DNA of 32,297 nucleotides from Paracoccaceae bacterium (GTDB lineage: Bacteria > Pseudomonadota > Alphaproteobacteria > Rhodobacterales > Rhodobacteraceae), in contig RFZI01000011.1 in assembly GCA_009920775.1 (NCBI GenBank), forward strand, positions 1 to 32,297, read 5' to 3'. This document shows, piece after piece, positions 1 to 8,227 of the stretch (position 1 is its first letter; every line of letters begins with the position of its first letter). The position numbers and the translations under genes were made by a program. The notes under the pieces were generated by a model. The model saw only the letters and a program-made list of their open reading frames with translations. It did not search any database and was not told the DNA's origin.

Positions 1-33
1 TGCCCGTATTCATCACCAAAAGGTTTTCTGAGA

Positions 34-1249
34 ATGCTCAGCCACGCCGAACCCAGTTTCCGCGAATCCGTCGATATCATGTTCAACCGCGCCGTAGCGC
101 TGATGGACCTTAGCCCGGGACTGGAAGAAAAGATCCGCGTTTGTAACGCGACCTATACCGTCCGCTTCGGGGTCCGCCTCCGCGGCGCGATCCATACGTT
201 TACCGGCTATCGTTCGGTTCACTCCGAACATATGGAGCCCGTGAAGGGCGGCATCCGCTATGCGATGTCGGTCAATCAGGACGAGGTCGAGGCGCTGGCC
301 GCGCTGATGACCTATAAATGCGCCCTCGTCGAAGCGCCATTTGGCGGGTCGAAGGGGGGGCTTTGCATCGACCCGCGCGAATGGGACGAGCGCGAACTCG
401 AGCAGATCACGCGCCGCTTTGCCTATGAGCTGATCAAGCGCGACCTGATCAATCCTTCTCAGAACGTCCCTGCGCCCGATATGGGGACTGGCGAGCGCGA
501 GATGGCGTGGATCGCCGATCAATATGCGCGAATGAACACGACCGATATCAACGCAAAAGCCTGTGTCACCGGCAAGCCGCTCAATTCCGGCGGCATTCAG
601 GGGCGGGTCGAGGCGACCGGCCGAGGTGTTCAGTTCGCTTTGCGCGAATTCTTCCGTCATCCCGAGGATATCGCAAAGGCCGGCCTGAAGGGCAGCCTCG
701 ACGGCAAGCGCGTCATCGTGCAGGGCCTGGGCAATGTGGGCTATCACGCGGCGAAATTCCTCGCAGAGGAGGATGGCTGCAAGATCATTGGCATCATCGA
801 GCGCGACGGTGCGCTTTTCGATGAGAGCGGTCTCAACGTCGAAGCCGTGCGTCAGTGGATGAACAAGCACGGCGGGCTGGCCGGCTATCCTGATGCGACC
901 CATCAGGCGGATGGGGCGTCGGTTCTTGAGGCCGATTGCGACATTCTCATTCCGGCGGCGATGGAAGGCGTGATCAATCTCGGCAATGCCGACCGGATCA
1001 GAGTTGGAGCGCCTGTCGGCCGACAAAGGCCTTGGCTGGACGCTCAGCCCCGGCTTCAAACAGGCCTATCTGCGTGGCGCTGACGAGCTTGAGTTGGTGC
1101 GTTCGGGCCTCGATGACACGATGCGTACCGCATACCAGTCGATGCGCGAGGTCTGGCATGGGCGCGATGATATCAAGGATCTGCGGACCGCGGCCTATAT
1201 CGTCTCGATCAGCCGGGTGGCTTCGAGCTATCGGGCCAAGGGGCTCTGA
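34..1249 (+). pseudogene. Glu/Leu/Phe/Val dehydrogenase (NAD(P)-dependent glutamate dehydrogenase), broken by internal deletion and frameshift near 1000
   Basis: ORF 34..1083 has GDH motifs (EPVKGGIRY, KCALVEAPFGGSKGG, GLGNVGYHAAKFLAEE, PAAMEGVINLGNADRI). The C-terminus (ELERLSADKGLGWTLSPGFKQAYL...LRTAAYIVSISRVASSYRAKGL) continues in a different frame, 986..1249. The conserved segment between them is absent. Confidence 0.9.
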
Positions 1250-1267
1250 TCTGACAGACTTGGATCA

Positions 1268-1292
1268 CCCCCACCGCGATCTGCGGCGGGGG
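1268..1292 (+). terminator. Rho-independent-like hairpin after GDH
   Basis: CCCCCACCGC-GATCT-GCGGCGGGGG stem-loop (one mismatch) 18 nt after the GDH stop. Confidence 0.5.
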
Positions 1293-1386
1293 CTTCCGTG
1301 GCCCACTGGCTTTTCTTTGAGGTGAGTGGGCCGACAAACCGTCCCTGCTCCTTGTTCCCGAGGCCACCTCGGCCTATGTGGGAAGC

Positions 1387-2181
1387 ATGAGACGCTGGAT
1401 CCCATTCATGAAAACCACGCCCCTTGTGTCGGTCATCCGGCTGCAGGGGAGCATCAGCAATTCGACGCGCGGGCTCGATGACATCAGCCTTGGCCCTGTC
1501 ATCGAAAAGGCATTCTCGCGCGGCAAACCTGCCGCTGTCGCGCTTGAGATCAATTCGCCCGGTGGCTCGGCAGTGCAATCTTCGCTCATCGCGGCGCGCA
1601 TACGCCGGCTTGCTGAGGACAAGGGCATCCCTGTCTACGCCTTTGTCGAGGATGTTGCGGCTTCGGGCGGCTACTGGCTCGCCTGTGCCGGCGACGAGAT
1701 TTATGTCGATCGAGGTTCGATCATCGGCTCGATCGGCGTCATTTCCGCGAATTTCGGCGCACACGAGCTTCTCGGCAAGGTTGGCGTCGAGCGGCGTATC
1801 TATACCGCTGGCAAATCGAAATCGATGCTCGATCCCTTCGTGCCGGAGAAGCCCGCAGATGTGAAACGGCTCAAGGGCTGGCTCGAGGATTTGCACGGCT
1901 ACTTCATTGATTGGGTTCAATCCCGGCGCGGCAGCAAACTCGCCCAAGAGACCGATCTGTTCACCGGTGAAGTTTGGGTCGGACAAAAGGGCGTGGATAT
2001 TGGGCTGGCCGACGGGATCGGCCACCTTGTTCCCACGATGAAAAAGAAATTCGGCAAAGAAACCCGATTCCGTCGATATGGCCAGAAGGTCTCGATCGCT
2101 CAGCGTCTTGGTGCGCGTATCGCGGGCGATGCGCTTGGGGCTGTCGAGGAACGCGCTAGCTTTGCGCGGTTTGGTCTCTAG
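1387..2181 (+). CDS. S49 family (SppA/SohB-like) signal peptide peptidase
   Basis: Motifs EINSPGGSAVQSSLIAARIRRLAE, VEDVAASGGYWLACAGDEIY, GSIGVISANFG, TAGKSKSMLDPF. Confidence 0.88.
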   Translation: MRRWIPFMKTTPLVSVIRLQGSISNSTRGLDDISLGPVIEKAFSRGKPAAVALEINSPGGSAVQSSLIAARIRRLAEDKGIPVYAFVEDVAASGGYWLACAGDEIYVDRGSIIGSIGVISANFGAHELLGKVGVERRIYTAGKSKSMLDPFVPEKPADVKRLKGWLEDLHGYFIDWVQSRRGSKLAQETDLFTGEVWVGQKGVDIGLADGIGHLVPTMKKKFGKETRFRRYGQKVSIAQRLGARIAGDALGAVEERASFARFGL

Positions 2182-2343
2182 ATGCTGATCAAGGGCATCA
2201 CCCTTTTCCTAATTGCTATGCTTGTCCTTGGAATGTTCGGCAAGCTCCGCTTTCCTTCGGTCGGTCCGCGCCGTGATGGCAAATGCGCCAAGTGCGGACG
2301 CCACCGCATCGGCAAAGGCCCCTGCGCCTGCGGCAAGGCATAG
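2182..2343 (+). CDS. Small membrane-anchored protein with Cys-rich (zinc-ribbon-like) tail, 53 aa
   Basis: ATG immediately follows the upstream TAG; MLIKGITLFLIAMLVLGMFGKLRFPSVGPRRDGKCAKCGRHRIGKGPCACGKA; one TM helix followed by CxxC...CxC. Not in the supplied ORF track (too short). Confidence 0.7.
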   Translation: MLIKGITLFLIAMLVLGMFGKLRFPSVGPRRDGKCAKCGRHRIGKGPCACGKA

Positions 2344-2346
2344 ACG

Positions 2347-3297
2347 ATGATGGACTGGGTTGTTGCATCGGCAAGCCTCGTGCTCCTGCTTCTGGCAGGG
2401 GATGCTTTGGTCAAAGGTGCGGTTAACCTCTCGCTCAGGCTCGGTGTTCCGGCGCTGATCGTGTCGTTGACCATCGTTGCCTTCGGCACCTCGGCGCCCG
2501 AATTGCTCATCTCGGTTCAGGCTTCTCTGGAGAACGCTCCGGGCATTGCCCTTGGCAACGTGGTGGGCTCCAATACCGCCAACATCCTGCTTGTCCTCGG
2601 CATTCCCGCGATACTGTCCACCATGCGGACAAGCGATTGCGAAACCCGCATGAGCTATGTCCAGATGATCCTGGCTAGCGGCCTCTTTATCGCCCTGTCG
2701 CTTGGTGGAGAGCTTACTAGGACCAGCGGGGCCATTCTTCTCGTCGCGCTGGCTGCGATGCTCTATTACGCGTTCCTCGAGGCCCGCCGACATCGTGCCT
2801 CATGCCATCTTTCCGATGCAGAGGAAGATGTCGAAGGTGCCGATCCTGATATGCCCTGGGCCAAAGTGCTGCTCATGTTGGGGCTTGGATTGATAGGCCT
2901 GCCCATCGGCGCCGGCCTGCTCGTCGATTCATCCGTCGCTATCGCAAGAGACTTTGGGATCAGCGAAACAGCCATCGGCCTTACCCTCGTCGCCATCGGG
3001 ACATCTCTTCCCGAGCTCGCCACCACGGTGATGGCTGCTGTCCGGCGGCAGGCCGATGTGGCGCTCGGCAATGTAATCGGCTCAAATATGTTCAACCTTC
3101 TGGGGATAATGGGCATCGCCAGCCTCATTCACCCGATTCCGGTTGCCCCGAGTTTCATCGAATTCGATTTCTGGATCATGCTTGGCGCTTCGCTCTTGCT
3201 CTTGCCGTTTGTCTTTTTTCGCAAAGACCTCACGCGTGGTTGGGGCATCGCTCTGACAGCGCTATATACAGCCTATATAGTTGCAGTTCTGGGGTAG
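2347..3297 (+). CDS. Calcium/sodium antiporter (CaCA family, YrbG-like)
   Basis: Duplicated alpha-repeat motifs: FGTSAPELLISVQASLENAPGIALGNVVGSNTANILLVLG and IGTSLPELATTVMAAVRRQADVALGNVIGSNMFNLLGIMG. Confidence 0.9.
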   Translation: MMDWVVASASLVLLLLAGDALVKGAVNLSLRLGVPALIVSLTIVAFGTSAPELLISVQASLENAPGIALGNVVGSNTANILLVLGIPAILSTMRTSDCETRMSYVQMILASGLFIALSLGGELTRTSGAILLVALAAMLYYAFLEARRHRASCHLSDAEEDVEGADPDMPWAKVLLMLGLGLIGLPIGAGLLVDSSVAIARDFGISETAIGLTLVAIGTSLPELATTVMAAVRRQADVALGNVIGSNMFNLLGIMGIASLIHPIPVAPSFIEFDFWIMLGASLLLLPFVFFRKDLTRGWGIALTALYTAYIVAVLG

Positions 3298-4086
3298 GTG
3301 ATGCAGCAGAAGCGGGCACTAGTAACAGGTGGCGGCGCGCGGCTTGGGCGGGCGATGGCCTTGTATCTGGGTGAGCGGGGTTTCGATGTCGCGGTTCACT
3401 ATTCGACCTCACGAGAAGGGGCGGAAGCCGTTGCCAAGGATATTCGCGCCATGGGCCGGTCCGCAGCAGCGATCAGGGCGGATCTGCTCAATGACGACGA
3501 GACCGAGGCTCTTTATGACGCGGCGACAGAAGCGCTTGGCGGGCCTGTCACTTGCCTTGTCAACAGCGCGTCGATCTTCGAATACGACACCATCCAGAGC
3601 GCCACGCGCGAAAGCTGGGACAGGCACATCGGGTCCAATCTGCGGGCGCCGTTTGTTCTGACACAGGCGATGGCAAGAACGATCCCCGATCCGCTCATGG
3701 ACGAAAGGGGCGAGCCGGTGGCGCAGGGTCTGATCGTCAATATGGTCGATCAGCGGGTCCGCAAACTTACGCCGGATTTCATGACCTATACGATTGCCAA
3801 GATGGGGCTCTGGGCGCTTACCCAAACCTCGGCGCGGGGGCTTGCGCCCAAGATACGGGTCAATGCCATCGGGCCGGGGCCAACGATGATCGGCCATCGG
3901 CAAAGCCAGGAACACTTCGACAACCAACGCAAGGCGACCGTCTTGCAGCGCGGCTCGAGCCCCGAGGAAATCGTTGCCGCCCTTGGATATTTCCTCGATG
4001 CGCCGGGGGTTACGGGGCAGCTGATCTGTGTCGACGGCGGCCAGCATCTGGGCTGGAAGACCCCTGATATTCAGGGCGTCGAATGA
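3298..4086 (+). CDS. SDR family oxidoreductase (pteridine-reductase/FolM-like)
   Basis: Rossmann VTGGGARLGRAMA, NSASIFEYD, Y-x3-K (YTIAKMGLWALT), VNAIGPGPT. GTG 3298 or ATG 3301 start. Confidence 0.82.
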   Translation: MMQQKRALVTGGGARLGRAMALYLGERGFDVAVHYSTSREGAEAVAKDIRAMGRSAAAIRADLLNDDETEALYDAATEALGGPVTCLVNSASIFEYDTIQSATRESWDRHIGSNLRAPFVLTQAMARTIPDPLMDERGEPVAQGLIVNMVDQRVRKLTPDFMTYTIAKMGLWALTQTSARGLAPKIRVNAIGPGPTMIGHRQSQEHFDNQRKATVLQRGSSPEEIVAALGYFLDAPGVTGQLICVDGGQHLGWKTPDIQGVE

Positions 4087-4191
4087 TCTGCCCCTGAAAG
4101 TTGTGCACCCTCGCTACGCGGTGGTCACATTCGGTAATCTTTCGTCAATGATTTCAGTCCCTTGCTGGAAGGAAACTTTTTATGTCAACAA

Positions 4192-4220
4192 TTGCAATGG
4201 CTTACAGAATTGCCTAATTT
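4192..4220 (+). promoter_or_regulatory. Putative sigma70-type promoter upstream of uvrC
   Basis: TTGCAA (4192-4197), 17-nt spacer, TAATTT (4215-4220) in a visibly AT-richer intergenic region. Confidence 0.35.
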
Positions 4221-4227
4221 TTAGGCA
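4211..4227. repeat. Perfect palindrome TGCCTAA-ttt-TTAGGCA, possible operator overlapping the -10 element
   Basis: 7-bp arms, 3-nt centre, read directly. Confidence 0.6.
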
Positions 4228-4288
4228 CATTAAGGAAGGGGGCGAAAAACAAGGAAAATTTCCGCCTGCCCAGATATTGCCCACGGAG

Positions 4289-4297
4289 TTATCCACA
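4289..4297 (+). promoter_or_regulatory. Consensus DnaA-box sequence TTATCCACA
   Basis: Exact 9-mer TTATCCACA in the intergenic region about 33 bp before the inferred uvrC start. Confidence 0.4.
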
Positions 4298-4329
4298 GAA
4301 ATGGTGGATGCCTTTCCTCTTGCCCTCCT

Positions 4330-6131
4330 ATGGCTAACATGGCAGCGCAGAGCAGAATCACGGAGCTGCTGCGGATGACAGAAGACCCACCCGATCAGCC
4401 AACCGGTTTTGCCCGAATTCAGGGCTATTTGCGCAATCTCGAAAGCGCGCCGGGCGTGCGCGGATGATTTCCGAGACCGCGTCGATGATGTTTCTCACGA
4501 CGCGGACAGAGACCGAGGCGCTCCTCCTCGAGCAGAACCTCATCAAGCAGCTCAAGCCGCGCTACAACGTGCTCCTGCGTGACGACAAGTCGTTCCCAAA
4601 TATCCTTGTCAGCCGTGAGCACGCCTTTCCACAGATCAAGAAGCATCGGGGCGCCAAGAAGGAGAAGGGCGACTATTACGGCCCCTTCGCCAGCGCGGGG
4701 GCTGTGAACCGGACACTCAACCAGTTGCAGAAGGTATTCCTGCTTCGCAACTGCTCTGACAGCCAGTTTGAAAGCCGCACCCGCCCCTGCCTTCTTTATC
4801 AGATCAAGCGCTGCTCGGCGCCTTGTGTGGGGTATATCTCAGAAGCCGACTATGCCGCCGCGGTCACTGATGCGGCCGAGTTTCTCGGTGGCAAGACCAC
4901 CCGCATTCAGGAAGCCCTCGCCGCCGAAATGGCCAATGCCGCCGAGGCGATGGAATATGAACGCGCTGCCGCCCTGCGCGACAGGATACGGGCACTGACG
5001 CAGGTGCAAACCGCGCAGGGGATCAATCCGAGGGGCGTTTCCGATGCCGATGTGATCGCCCTCCATATCGAAGGCGGGCAGGCCTGTGTTCAGGTCTTTT
5101 TTATCCGTGGGCACCAGAACTGGGGCAACCACGATTTCTATCCGCGCATCTCGGGCGAAGAGGATTCCACCGAGGTGATGGAGGCTTTCGTCGGCCAGTT
5201 CTACTCCGACCGCGAGCCGCCGAAGATGCTCCTTCTTTCGCACGGGCTTCAGGATCAGGAATTGATGGCCGAGGCCCTTGGGGAAAAGGCGGGCCGTAGG
5301 GTGGAAATCAACATCCCGCAGCGCGGTGAGAAGGCCGAGCTTGTCGGCCACGCGCTGCGCAACGCCCGCGAGAGCCTTGCGCGCCGGATGGCCGAGACGG
5401 CGACACAGACAAAGCTCATGCGCGGGATTGCCGAGGCCTTTGATCTCGATGGGCCGCCCGCCCGGATCGAGGTCTATGACAACAGCCACATTCAGGGCGA
5501 GCACGCCGTCGGCGCGATGATCGTGGCGGGGCCAGAGGGCTTTGAGAAGGGTCAGTATCGCAAGTTCAATATCAAGGGCGACAGCCTGACCCCCGGCGAC
5601 GATTTCGGCATGATGAAAGAGGTGCTCACCCGCCGCTTCAGCCGCCTTCTCAAAGAGGATCCCGACCGCGCCACGGCCCAGTGGCCCGATCTTCTGCTGA
5701 TCGACGGCGGCGCGGGGCAGGTCTCGGCCGTGATGGAAATCCTGCAAGAGCTTGGTGTTGACGACATTCCAACGGTCGGCGTCGCCAAGGGGATCGACCG
5801 CGATCAGGGCAAGGAGGAATTCTATCGCCCCGGCCAAAGCGCCTTTGCCCTGCCGCGCAACGATCCGATTCTCTATTTCATCCAGCGGATGCGCGATGAA
5901 GCGCACCGCTTTGTTATTGGCGCCCACCGCGCCAAACGGTCGAAGGCCATCGGCGCGACCCCGCTTGACGATGTGCCGGGCGTCGGCGCCGCCCGCAAAC
6001 GCGCGCTTCTTGCCCATTTCGGCAGCGCGAAAGCCGTGAGCCGCGCCAATCTGGCCGATCTCAAGGCGGTTGAAGGCATCTCGGATGCGATGGCCGAGGC
6101 AATCTATGGCTTCTTTCACGAAAGAGGTTAG
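4330..6131 (+). pseudogene. uvrC: Excinuclease ABC subunit C with GIY-YIG nuclease core deleted and frame broken near 4460
   Basis: 4330..4467 encodes MANMAAQSRITELLRMTEDPPDQPTGFARIQGYLRNLESAPGVRG*. The frame from 4461 resumes at RMISETASMMFLTTRTETEALLLEQNLIKQLKPRYNVLLRDDKSFPNILV and continues to 6131 with UvrC signatures (DNSHIQGEHAVGAMIVAGPEGF, C-terminal HhH). Confidence 0.9.
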
Positions 6132-6167
6132 GCTGATCGAATAGGGTTTGAGAAAAAGGAGGTTGTG

Positions 6168-6263
6168 ATGTCGGAGAGCAAGGAAAGCAATCGTCAAAGG
6201 AAGATGGGTGTCGGGATCGCGCTTGGGGCCGCTCTTGGTGGACGCAAATCTGATCAGGACTGA
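6168..6263 (+). CDS. Small Gly/Ala-rich protein (31 aa), possibly internally shortened
   Basis: Strong SD AAAAAGGAGG then ATG; MSESKESNRQRKMGVGIALGAALGGRKSDQD. Confidence 0.4.
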   Translation: MSESKESNRQRKMGVGIALGAALGGRKSDQD

Positions 6264-6320
6264 TGCAGATCTGGATATGATGCTCTTCCGAATTGGACCG
6301 GGAAGAGATAGCAAAGTCCT

Positions 6321-6941
6321 ATGAAACTGACCTTGCCCAATGTTCTCACGATTCTTCGAATGCTGGCCGCGCCCGGCGTTGCGATTATGTTTCTCTATTT
6401 CCACCGGCCTTGGGCCGATTGGCTGGCGCTGACGCTTTTTGTCGGCGCGGCGATCACCGACTTTTTCGATGGCTATCTCGCGCGCCTCTGGAAGCAGGAA
6501 TCGAAATTCGGCGCAATGCTCGATCCGATTGCCGACAAGGCGATGGTGGTAATCGCTCTCGTCGTGATCACCGGTTTCTCGGGCATGAATCCGTGGATCC
6601 TTTTGCCCGCGACGCTCATCATCTTCCGCGAGGTCTTTGTCAGTGGTCTGCGCGAGTTTCTCGGCGCGACAGCCAAGCTCCTCGCCGTGACGAAGCTCGC
6701 CAAATGGAAAACGACCGCCCAGATGGTCGCCATCGCCATTCTCTTCTTTGGCACCGGACTTGATTTCATCGAACGCGGGCGTGGCCCGACTGTGGGCGGC
6801 CTCGCACCCCTTTCTGAGGGGCTTGCTGGGTGGGTCACTTGCTTGGGGATCGTTCTCCTTTGGATTGCTGCAATCCTAACGCTGATCACCGGCTGGGATT
6901 ATTTCTCGAAATCGCTCCCCCACCTGAAGGACGCTGAATGA
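6321..6941 (+). CDS. pgsA: CDP-diacylglycerol--glycerol-3-phosphate 3-phosphatidyltransferase
   Basis: CDP-alcohol phosphatidyltransferase motif (DFFDGYLARLWKQESKFGAMLDPIADK); uvrC-pgsA-moaD-moaE order. Confidence 0.92.
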   Translation: MKLTLPNVLTILRMLAAPGVAIMFLYFHRPWADWLALTLFVGAAITDFFDGYLARLWKQESKFGAMLDPIADKAMVVIALVVITGFSGMNPWILLPATLIIFREVFVSGLREFLGATAKLLAVTKLAKWKTTAQMVAIAILFFGTGLDFIERGRGPTVGGLAPLSEGLAGWVTCLGIVLLWIAAILTLITGWDYFSKSLPHLKDAE

Positions 6942-7186
6942 TCGAGGTTCTCTATTTCGCCTGGGTCCGCGAGCGGATCGGTATTCCCCGTGAAAGGATC
7001 GAAACGGGCGCCAAGACGGTGGCCGATCTGGTCGAAGAGCTGCGCGGGCGCGAAGATCGCTATGCGGCCGCCTTCGAAGACCTCCGCGCATTGCGCGTGG
7101 CGATTGATCAAGAGCTGACCGATTTCAGCGCCTCTCTCGAGGGCGCACGCGAAGTGGCGTTTTTCCCACCGATGACGGGTGGCTGA
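6938..7186 (+). CDS. moaD: Molybdopterin synthase small subunit
   Basis: MIEVLYFAWVRERIG... ending VAFFPPMTGG (ThiS/MoaD GG tail); 4-bp overlap with pgsA. Confidence 0.92.
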   Translation: MIEVLYFAWVRERIGIPRERIETGAKTVADLVEELRGREDRYAAAFEDLRALRVAIDQELTDFSASLEGAREVAFFPPMTGG

Positions 7187-7626
7187 TGGCTGTCCGCGTC
7201 GATCCCGCCCGGTTTGATCCCGGCACCGAGCTCAACGCCTTTTCCAAGGGTGTCGGGAATGCCGGCGCAGTGGTGAGCTTCACCGGCGTTGTGCGCGATG
7301 TTGTGGGCGGCCTCAGCGCGATGGAGATCGAGCACTATCCGGGTATGACCGAAAAGGCGATTGCCGCGATTGTCGACGAGGCCAAATCGCGCTGGTCGCT
7401 GGCCGATGCTTTGGTGATCCACCGCTATGGGCGGCTTGAGGCGGGCGAGATGATCATGATGGTCGCCACCGCCTCGCGGCATCGGGTTGATGCCTTTCAG
7501 GCGGCGGAATTCCTGATGGACTATCTCAAGAGCCGCGCGCCGTTCTGGAAGAAAGAGCTAACGCGTGACGGCGCTGAGTGGGTCGAAGCCCGCGACGAGG
7601 ACGAGGCGGCGCTGGACCGTTGGTGA
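7186..7626 (+). CDS. moaE: Molybdopterin synthase catalytic subunit
   Basis: GAVVSFTGVVRD, EHYPGMTEKAIAAIVDEA, IHRYGRLEAGE, FWKKE. Confidence 0.93.
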   Translation: MAVRVDPARFDPGTELNAFSKGVGNAGAVVSFTGVVRDVVGGLSAMEIEHYPGMTEKAIAAIVDEAKSRWSLADALVIHRYGRLEAGEMIMMVATASRHRVDAFQAAEFLMDYLKSRAPFWKKELTRDGAEWVEARDEDEAALDRW

Positions 7627-8122
7627 TCAGACCTCGCCGTGGCGCGGGCAGGTGATCAGGTGATCGTTGACCATGCCGACCGCCTGCATCCAGGCATAGA
7701 CGATGGTCGGCCCGCAGAACTTGAAGCCGGCTTTCTTGAGGTCTTTCGAGAAGCGTTCAGATAGGGGCGTGAAGGCGGGCACCTCGGCCAGATTGGCCCA
7801 GCGATTGACTATGGGGGCGCCGCCCACATAGCTCCAGCAGAATTCCGCGAAATCGGGGATCTCCAGATAGGCGCGGGCATTGCCGATGGTTGCCTCGATC
7901 TTGGCCCGAGAGCGGATGATACCTGCGTCCAGCAAGAGGCGTTCGATCTCGGCCTCGCCCCATCCGGCGATGACCTCGGGATCAAAGCCCGCGAAAGCGG
8001 TGCGGAAATTGTCGCGTTTTTTCAGAATGGTGATCCAGGAAAGCCCCGCCTGAAACCCGTCGAGGACGAGCTTCTCCCAAAGCGCGCGGCTGTCATACTC
8101 CGGCACGCCCCACTCGGTATCT
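7627..8122 (-). pseudogene. tag: DNA-3-methyladenine glycosylase I lacking its N-terminus and native start
   Basis: (D)TEWGVPEYDSRALWEKLVLDGFQAGLSWITILKKRDNFR...NDHLITCPRHGEV. The expected N-terminal RCxW...DPLYxxYH block and ATG are absent; the frame upstream hits CAG/ATACC then TGA. Confidence 0.85.
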
Positions 8123-8123
8123 G

Positions 8124-8169
8124 ATTGCCTCCGTCAAACGACCCTAGAGAATTCTAGGGGGGAGGCAAT
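8124..8169. repeat. Nested inverted repeats between tag and the EAL gene
   Basis: Outer ATTGCCTCC (8124-8132) / GGAGGCAAT (8161-8169); inner CCCTAGA (8142-8148) / TCTAGGG (8153-8159). Confidence 0.55.
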
Positions 8170-8227
8170 TGTTTACCGGGGATTAGGACGAATTGGAGAT
8201 GATGCTCCGGCGCAGCGGGGTTTTGCC

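Noticed and set aside
4087-4330. LexA/SOS box upstream of uvrC
   Set aside because: No GTTC-N7-GTTC / GAAC-N7-GAAC alphaproteobacterial LexA motif found by eye.
4120-4330. Replication origin
   Set aside because: Only one consensus DnaA box and no typical origin neighbours; an AT-rich intergenic region alone is insufficient.
4839-6404. 521-aa minus-strand ORF opposite uvrC, and similar long antisense ORFs (13..1059 -, 9145..10374 -, 13240..14595 -, 15407..16738 +, 24551..25624 +)
   Set aside because: Each lies opposite a recognised gene, has low-complexity His/Arg/Gly-rich translation with no family signature, and is expected in GC-rich codon-biased DNA.
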